The notes below the pieces were generated by a model, which was given only the letters and a program-made list of their open reading frames with translations, was not told where the DNA came from and made no database searches. From positions 1,178,001 through 1,242,000 of the forward strand of contig OZ241383.1 in assembly GCA_965200775.1 (NCBI GenBank): 64,000 nucleotides of DNA. The letters run 5' to 3'. The translations under genes were made by a program, and so were the position numbers. This document shows, in pieces, positions 59,046 to 64,000 of the stretch (its first letter is position 1; each line of letters begins with the position of its first letter). Source of the stretch: Poriferisocius sp965200775 (GTDB lineage Bacteria > Actinomycetota > Acidimicrobiia > Acidimicrobiales > Bin134).

Positions 59046-61220
59046 TCAGCCGCAGCTCGCGATGCCGCTGAATTGGCCGCACCACTTGTTGCGGAAGTAC
59101 TGCTCGTAGTCTCCGGGTGGGTTCGGTGCGGGCACCTCGGTGCTGTCGGCGGGCATGGCGTTCACGGTGTCGATGGTGACCACCTGGCGCACCGAGAAGT
59201 TGCGCCCGTCGAAATCGGGGGCACGTTCCTGGCTCGGCTGGGTGCCGAAAGCCAGCAGCTCCGCCACAGCGTTGACCTGCGCCCAGCTCTGCCACTCCAG
59301 CTTCTCATCCACCGCAGCATCCAAAACACCAGAACGGATGTCGTTCACCGTCGTCGGGTTGGCGTAGAACGTCACAATCTGCGGACGCTCAGGATCATCC
59401 GCATCGTAAAGCGCTCCCACAGCCTGCGCCGCGCCGATGGACGCCACCGAGAAGTTGATCCAGATCACGTCAATGTCCTCGAACTGCTGCAACTTCGTCG
59501 TCACATCAGCCTCGGTGCCCGCCACCAAATCGGCGAAATCACCCTCCCACTGATCGACGATCTCATGATTCGTGCCCTCGATCACCGAGTTCAACCCGTT
59601 GATCCGCTTGTCGCTCCACGCCGTCGGCACAGTCTGAACAATCATCCGCGCCCCATCGGGGAACTGATCATTCACATAGTTCGCCAACTGCACACCCAAA
59701 TCGGTGTCATCAGAAGCATACGAAGCAATATAGAAGTCCCGAGGGTCAACCTCGCCACCAGCAGACAACACCGGAATGCCCTCAGCATCAGCCCGCTCCA
59801 AAACATCAGTGATAAACGCCTCAGGAATACCATCCGTCAACATCACATCAATATCGGCATCAAGCAACTGATTACCACACACCGGCATCTGCGCCGGATC
59901 ACCAGCCGCATCACACGTCTCGTAATCCCAACCCAAGAAATCAACAGCTTCCTTGGCCGCATCCTCAATACGCTTACCCGCCTCATCAGCATAAATCCAC
60001 TGCAAATAACCAATCTTGATATGAGGCAACGCAGCAAGCTCAGGCTCCGTGCAGTTGGCGATGCCGCTGAATTGGCCGCACCACTTGTTGCGGAAGTACT
60101 GCTCGTAGTCTCCGGGTGGGTTCGGTGCGGGCACCTCGGTGCTGTCGGCGGGCATGGCGTTCACGGTGTCGATGGTGACCACCTGGCGCACCGAGAAGTT
60201 GCGCCCGTCGAAATCGGGGGCACGTTCCTGGCTCGGCTGGGTGCCGAAAGCCAGCAGCTCCGCCACAGCGTTGACCTGCGCCCAGCTCTGCCACTCCAGC
60301 TTCTCATCCACCGCAGCATCCAAAACACCAGAACGGATGTCGTTCACCGTCGTCGGGTTGGCGTAGAACGTCACAATCTGCGGACGCTCAGGATCATCCG
60401 CATCGTAAAGCGCTCCCACAGCCTGCGCCGCGCCGATGGACGCCACCGAGAAGTTGATCCAGATCACGTCAATGTCCTCGAACTGCTGCAACTTCGTCGT
60501 CACATCAGCCTCGGTGCCCGCCACCAAATCGGCGAAATCACCCTCCCACTGATCGACGATCTCATGATTCGTGCCCTCGATCACCGAGTTCAACCCGTTG
60601 ATCCGCTTGTCGCTCCACGCCGTCGGCACAGTCTGAACAATCATCCGCGCCCCATCGGGGAACTGATCATTCACATAGTTCGCCAACTGCACACCCAAAT
60701 CGGTGTCATCAGAAGCATACGAAGCAATATAGAAGTCCCGAGGGTCAACCTCGCCACCAGCAGACAACACCGGAATGCCCTCAGCATCAGCCCGCTCCAA
60801 AACATCAGTGATAAACGCCTCAGGAATACCATCCGTCAACATCACATCAATATCGGCATCAAGCAACTGATTACCACACACCGGCATCTGCGCCGGATCA
60901 CCAGCCGCATCACACGTCTCGTAATCCCAACCCAAGAAATCAACAGCTTCCTTGGCCGCATCCTCAATACGCTTACCCGCCTCATCAGCATAAATCCACT
61001 GCAAATAACCAATCTTGATATGAGGCAACGCAGCAAGCTCAGGCTCCGTGGGCGCTTCGGTGGCTGCCGGAGCCTCGGTCGCAGCGGGCGCTTCGGTGGC
61101 TACCGGAGCCTCGGTGGGGTCCGGGGCGGTCGCGCCGTCGTCATCGTCGTTGCCGCACGCCGACGCCACCAGCGCCAAAGACAGCAAAGCCGCAAGCAGC
61201 TTCCACAAGGTTCGTCTCAT
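59046..61220 (-). CDS. Sugar ABC transporter substrate-binding lipoprotein with a perfect internal duplication
   Basis: Ribose-type (periplasmic-binding family) sugar-binding lipoprotein, 724 residues. Signal peptide MRRTLWKLLAALLSLALVAS with lipobox ASAC, a linker of repeated ATEAP units, then two binding domains of about 331 residues each with identical sequence (HIKIGYLQWIYADEAGKRIE to EQYFRNKWCGQFSGIA). A single-domain gene of about 391 residues is the family norm. The duplicated unit is 993 bp with 999-bp spacing, so the frame is kept. Most of each unit uses T/G-ending codons unlike the 3' end and neighbouring genes. A strong AGGAGGG precedes the ATG, and a 5' UTR hairpin is present. First gene of the transporter operon. 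Confidence 0.9.
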   Translation of the reverse strand: MRRTLWKLLAALLSLALVASACGNDDDDGATAPDPTEAPVATEAPAATEAPAATEAPTEPELAALPHIKIGYLQWIYADEAGKRIEDAAKEAVDFLGWDYETCDAAGDPAQMPVCGNQLLDADIDVMLTDGIPEAFITDVLERADAEGIPVLSAGGEVDPRDFYIASYASDDTDLGVQLANYVNDQFPDGARMIVQTVPTAWSDKRINGLNSVIEGTNHEIVDQWEGDFADLVAGTEADVTTKLQQFEDIDVIWINFSVASIGAAQAVGALYDADDPERPQIVTFYANPTTVNDIRSGVLDAAVDEKLEWQSWAQVNAVAELLAFGTQPSQERAPDFDGRNFSVRQVVTIDTVNAMPADSTEVPAPNPPGDYEQYFRNKWCGQFSGIANCTEPELAALPHIKIGYLQWIYADEAGKRIEDAAKEAVDFLGWDYETCDAAGDPAQMPVCGNQLLDADIDVMLTDGIPEAFITDVLERADAEGIPVLSAGGEVDPRDFYIASYASDDTDLGVQLANYVNDQFPDGARMIVQTVPTAWSDKRINGLNSVIEGTNHEIVDQWEGDFADLVAGTEADVTTKLQQFEDIDVIWINFSVASIGAAQAVGALYDADDPERPQIVTFYANPTTVNDIRSGVLDAAVDEKLEWQSWAQVNAVAELLAFGTQPSQERAPDFDGRNFSVRQVVTIDTVNAMPADSTEVPAPNPPGDYEQYFRNKWCGQFSGIASCG
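59059..60051. repeat. Tandem duplication copy 1 (993 bp) in the binding-protein gene
   Basis: Matches 60058-61050 without a difference in the stretches compared, and the translations are identical throughout. The two copies are separated by only 6 nt (CAGTTG). Confidence 0.92.
60058..61050. repeat. Tandem duplication copy 2 (993 bp) in the binding-protein gene
   Basis: Second copy of the 59059-60051 unit at an offset of 999 bp. Absence of visible divergence means a very recent event or an assembly artefact. Confidence 0.92.
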
Positions 61221-61250
61221 TGGGTTTCCCTCCTAATGCCGTTTCAAGGC

Positions 61251-61270
61251 CCACGCCCTGCTCGGCGTGG
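61251..61270 (-). promoter_or_regulatory. Hairpin in the 5' leader of the binding-protein gene
   Basis: CCACGCC-CTGCTC-GGCGTGG, a 7-bp stem about 30 nt upstream of the ATG. A TACTAT box on the minus strand near 61286-61291 could be the -10 element. The hairpin may protect the 5' end or modulate translation. Confidence 0.45.
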
Positions 61271-61309
61271 TGGCAGTGACAAGATAGTAGGCTTTCCAAC
61301 CTTCTAGGG

Positions 61310-62518
61310 CTAAACCGGCTCGAACTCCACGTGCAGCTCAGCAGGGGCCCGGAGGAACACGCCTACCTCCCTGGCCTCGAAGCCGTCGGCCAACCGGAGA
61401 TTCCGAGTGCAGTCCAACACCATGTTCAGGGCCACCTCGATCTCGGCCTTGGCCAGGTACGAGCCCACGCAATGGTGCCGGCCGAAACAGAAGGTGGTGT
61501 GCTCGGCGTTGGCCGCAAACGCGCTGGAGGCCGGCAGGTCCCGGCGATTGATGTCGAACAGCTCAGGGTCGGTGTGGGTGTACTTCCGCTCGTCGCGGTT
61601 GGCCGCCCCGATTATGCCGGTCACCGTGGCACCGGCAGGGATGGTGCCGGCGCCCGACGGCAGCACGGCCTCCTCGTGGGGCAGACGCTGGATCCAGTGG
61701 GCCGGCGGGCTGTAGCGCAGCGTTTCGGCCACCGCCATGGTCACCATCGACCGGTCGTCGCGCACCTGTTCGAGCTGGTCGGGGTGCTCCAGCAGGTTCT
61801 TGAACAGGCTGGCTATCGCCTTGTCGGTGGTCTCACCCCCAGCGGTCAAAAGCAAGCTGGTGAACGACTTGACCTCGATGTCGGTCAGGCCGCTGCCGTC
61901 GATCTCGGCGGTGACCAGGTTCGACAGCAGGTCGTCGCCGGGGTTGCGACGCCGCTCGGCGATCACCGGCATCAGGTAATCCTGGAACTCCACCCTGGTC
62001 TGCTCGCCCTCGGCGATGATGTCGGGGTCCTGGTTGATGTTGGACACGAACCGGTTGATCGACTCGTACCAGTTCTGGAACTTGGGGTGGTCCTCGTCGG
62101 GCAACCCCAGCATGGCCACGATCACCTTGATGGGCAGGTAGCGCGACAACCCCTCCACCAGGTCGCAGCTCCCATCGTCGTGCCACTGGTCGATCATCGA
62201 CCGGGCCTGGGCCTCGATCATGGGCATGAACCGCTCGTCGAGCACCGCTCCCCGGAAGAAGGGGGCCACCAGGTTGCGGTACCGGGAGTGCTCGGCCCCG
62301 TGCTTGGACAGCAGGGTCGGCCCGTGGGCCGGTTCGATCATCCACTCGTACATGTCGGTGCTGAAGTCGGGGTTCTTGAACACGTGCTCCACGTCGGCGT
62401 AGCGGCTCACGAACCAGGTGTCGGAGGCCTCGTCGTGAAAGCACGGGTAATCGTCCCGGTAAATCCGGTACACGTCGTAGCGGTCTTCGTCGGAGCTGAG
62501 CAGATCAGGAGGTGCCAT
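61310..62518 (-). CDS. Cytochrome P450
   Basis: A 402-residue P450. Heme loop TTFCFGRHHCVGSYLAKAE with Cys350 as axial ligand (the usual first F-G-x-G is F-C-F-G-R here), K-helix AETLRY, I-helix LLLTAGGETTDKAIAS. It is more divergent from the other two P450s than they are from each other, by motif inspection. It lies alone between the transporter operon and the thiolase-like gene, same strand as both. A monooxygenase on a hydrophobic substrate is expected. Confidence 0.91.
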   Translation of the reverse strand: MAPPDLLSSDEDRYDVYRIYRDDYPCFHDEASDTWFVSRYADVEHVFKNPDFSTDMYEWMIEPAHGPTLLSKHGAEHSRYRNLVAPFFRGAVLDERFMPMIEAQARSMIDQWHDDGSCDLVEGLSRYLPIKVIVAMLGLPDEDHPKFQNWYESINRFVSNINQDPDIIAEGEQTRVEFQDYLMPVIAERRRNPGDDLLSNLVTAEIDGSGLTDIEVKSFTSLLLTAGGETTDKAIASLFKNLLEHPDQLEQVRDDRSMVTMAVAETLRYSPPAHWIQRLPHEEAVLPSGAGTIPAGATVTGIIGAANRDERKYTHTDPELFDINRRDLPASSAFAANAEHTTFCFGRHHCVGSYLAKAEIEVALNMVLDCTRNLRLADGFEAREVGVFLRAPAELHVEFEPV

Positions 62519-62597
62519 TGCGGCACTCTAGTTTCATGTGCAGCCCTTGCGAACCGATGGGCCCGCCGGCGCCATCAGCCGGTGGAGTCTTATCCCT

Positions 62598-63785
62598 CTA
62601 GCGGGTGCAGATGACCGAGGAGCCGTGGCCGAACATGCCGTGGTTGATGGACAGGCCCACACTGGCCCCCTCGACCTGGCGGTGGCCGGCCACGCCCCGG
62701 AGCTGCCAGACCATCTCGCACACCTGGGCGATGGCCTGAGCCGGGACCGCCTCGCCGAACGCCCCGAGCCCTCCCGACGGGTTCACCGGGATGCGCCCGC
62801 CCAGGGAAGTGTCGCCCGACCTGAGCAGCTTGGCGGCCTCACCCCGCTCGCACAGTCCGATGTGCTCGTACCAGTCGAGCTCGTAAGCCGACGACAGGTC
62901 GTACACCTCGGCAAAGTCCAGGTCCTCGGGAGACACCGAGGCCTCTTCGTAGGCCCGGCCAGCGATGTTGTCCTTGAAGGTCATGGTCTCGTCGCCCACG
63001 GCGGCCCACGAGTCAGACGCCAGGTAGGGAAGCTCGATCACGCTGTTGGGGTAGGTGGGGCTCACCGTGGAGATGCCTGCCACCCGCACTGGGTTGGTTA
63101 TACCCCGAGCCTCGGCCCACTCCAGGCTCGACACCACCAGCGCAGCACCGCCGTCGGAGGTGGCGCATATCTCCAGCAGACGGAGCGGGTCGGCCACCAT
63201 CGGGGAGTTGGCGATGTCGTCGGCGTCGTACTCCTTGGTGTAGCGAGCGTTGGGGTTGAACACCCCGTGGCGGGAGTTCTTCACCTTCACGGCGGCGAAA
63301 TCCTCCGGGGTGTCGCCGTACAGCTCCATGCGCCGCCGGGCGTAGAGGGCGAAGTAGGTGGGGTTGGTGGCCCCGACCAGATGGAAGCGGAGCCAGTCGG
63401 GATCCTCGTGGCGCTCCCCCGCGTTGGGAGCGAAGAAACCCTTGGGGGTGGTCTCGGCCCCCACCACCAGGGCCACGTCGCACACCCCGGCCAGGATCTG
63501 TGCCCGGGCGATGCTCAGGGCGGTGGCCCCCGACGCGCAAGCAGCGTACGAGCTGGCGAGCTGGCAGCCGGTGAACCCCAAGGCGTTGGCGAACGTGGAA
63601 CCCGACACGTAGCCGGGGTAACCACATCGCACGCTGTTGGCCCCCGAGACGAACTGGATCTCGTCCCAGCCCACCTCGGCGTCGGCCAGAGCGTCACGAG
63701 CCGCTTTCACCCCGTACTCGGTGAAGTTGCGGCCCCACTTCCCCCACGGGTGCATGCCCGCGCCCAGAATGGCGATCTGATCCAT
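62598..63785 (-). CDS. Thiolase-like protein lacking the thiolase histidines, Ltp2-like aldolase candidate
   Basis: A 395-residue thiolase-fold protein. The nucleophile loop SYAACASGATALSIARAQ is present, but the HDAF position reads AEVYDLSSAYELDWY and the GHP position reads GGLGAFGEAVPAQAIAQV, so both histidines needed for thiolysis are absent. Ltp2-type retro-aldolases of steroid side-chain degradation show the same loss, use tyrosines, and pair with a DUF35 protein; here a DUF35 gene precedes with a one-base TGATG overlap. Start MDQIAILGAG is chosen for this overlap. The function is inferred from these absences and the context. Confidence 0.85.
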   Translation of the reverse strand: MDQIAILGAGMHPWGKWGRNFTEYGVKAARDALADAEVGWDEIQFVSGANSVRCGYPGYVSGSTFANALGFTGCQLASSYAACASGATALSIARAQILAGVCDVALVVGAETTPKGFFAPNAGERHEDPDWLRFHLVGATNPTYFALYARRRMELYGDTPEDFAAVKVKNSRHGVFNPNARYTKEYDADDIANSPMVADPLRLLEICATSDGGAALVVSSLEWAEARGITNPVRVAGISTVSPTYPNSVIELPYLASDSWAAVGDETMTFKDNIAGRAYEEASVSPEDLDFAEVYDLSSAYELDWYEHIGLCERGEAAKLLRSGDTSLGGRIPVNPSGGLGAFGEAVPAQAIAQVCEMVWQLRGVAGHRQVEGASVGLSINHGMFGHGSSVICTR

Positions 63786-64000
63786 CAGCCCTCTCCGTTC
63801 TTGCTGTGTCCCGCCGGAGCCCACTTCCACACCAGGTAGTCGTTCTCTTCGTCCGAGTAGAGCACGCCGAGCACCAGCTCCATTTTCATACCCGCCGACA
63901 GCTCCTCCACCGACACACCGTGTACTACCTGGCCCAGCACCACCAGGTTCTCCTCCGACAACTGCACCGCGGCGACCATGTAGGGCTCGAACTGATCGCC
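63785..64000 (-). CDS. DUF35 / OB-fold protein, C-terminal part (5' end outside window)
   Basis: The visible 71 residues, from GDQFEPYMVAAVQL to the tail APAGHSKNGEG, form an OB-fold end with VLGQVVHGVSVEELSAGMKM and LVLGVLYSDEENDYLVWKW. This matches DUF35 C-terminal regions and the position before a thiolase-like gene. The start and the zinc ribbon lie beyond the window. An ATG at 63979 is inside the domain and not the real start. Confidence 0.75.
   Translation of the reverse strand, partial: GDQFEPYMVAAVQLSEENLVVLGQVVHGVSVEELSAGMKMELVLGVLYSDEENDYLVWKWAPAGHSKNGEG

Noticed and set aside
1..64000. tRNA, rRNA or tRNA-Sec gene
   Set aside because: All intergenic gaps are short and none shows a cloverleaf or CCA-type acceptor; the Sec machinery must be elsewhere.

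Overview
The window looks like a piece of a high-GC actinobacterial chromosome, most likely an uncultured member of Acidimicrobiia or a relative. The evidence is strongly G/C-ending codon use in nearly all genes, two F420-type LLM oxidoreductases, three cytochromes P450, a DUF222-type HNH endonuclease gene, thiolase/DUF35 pairs and several leaderless-looking promoters (TANNNT box 6-7 nt before the ATG). No rRNA, tRNA or CRISPR array was seen, and no transcription factor apart from toxin-antitoxin antitoxins. No stretch longer than 300 bases lacks a gene or a recognisable gene remnant.

Region 1 (1-18.2 kb) is a one-carbon and small-molecule block. It holds a GcvT-like aminomethyltransferase (cut by the window edge), four paralogous amidohydrolases, a TauE/SafE exporter, xylose isomerase and xylulokinase, formate-tetrahydrofolate ligase (fhs) and an NAD-type formate dehydrogenase; folD follows at 28.2 kb after an island. 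Together these could oxidise folate-bound C1 units to formate and CO2. Two genes here are read through an in-frame TGA as selenoproteins: the formate dehydrogenase catalytic subunit (Sec82, with a hairpin whose GGTCT loop sits where it does in E. coli fdhF) and a GrdB-like protein behind xylAB (Sec151). The formate dehydrogenase alpha subunit is also split into two genes in permuted order, with a NuoE-NuoF fusion between them.

Region 2 (18.2-28.2 kb) is a decaying accessory island. It contains a DUF4268 nuclease-like gene, a BcnI/MvaI-type restriction-modification pair with both genes frameshifted (the methylase at a 14-C tract), broken DUF4143 and NYN genes, a DUF222-HNH gene with a nonsense codon and an inserted IS1595-family element, a VapBC-type toxin-antitoxin pair and a second HNH fragment. 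The element (23585-26208) has perfect 26-bp terminal inverted repeats and an 8-bp target duplication. It carries a methyltransferase-HNH fusion and a 40-residue acidic ORF as passengers.

Region 3 (28.2-56.3 kb) is a catabolic region for a CoA-activated, probably cyclic or steroid-like compound. It has three AMP-forming acyl-CoA ligases, one acyl-CoA dehydrogenase, five short-chain dehydrogenases, thiolases, two IpdA/IpdB-like CoA-transferase cassettes, two LLM enzymes, a KstD-like flavoprotein, P450s, VOC and SnoaL-like proteins and a class II aldolase. Many genes overlap by ATGA or GTGA, so they form long operons. A VapBC pair lies at 38.8-39.5 kb. Region 4 (56.3-64 kb) is a ribose-type sugar ABC transporter whose binding-protein gene holds a perfect 993-bp in-frame tandem duplication, then another P450 and a second thiolase-like/DUF35 pair that continues off the right edge. 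This thiolase-like protein lacks the thiolase histidines and may be an Ltp2-like aldolase.
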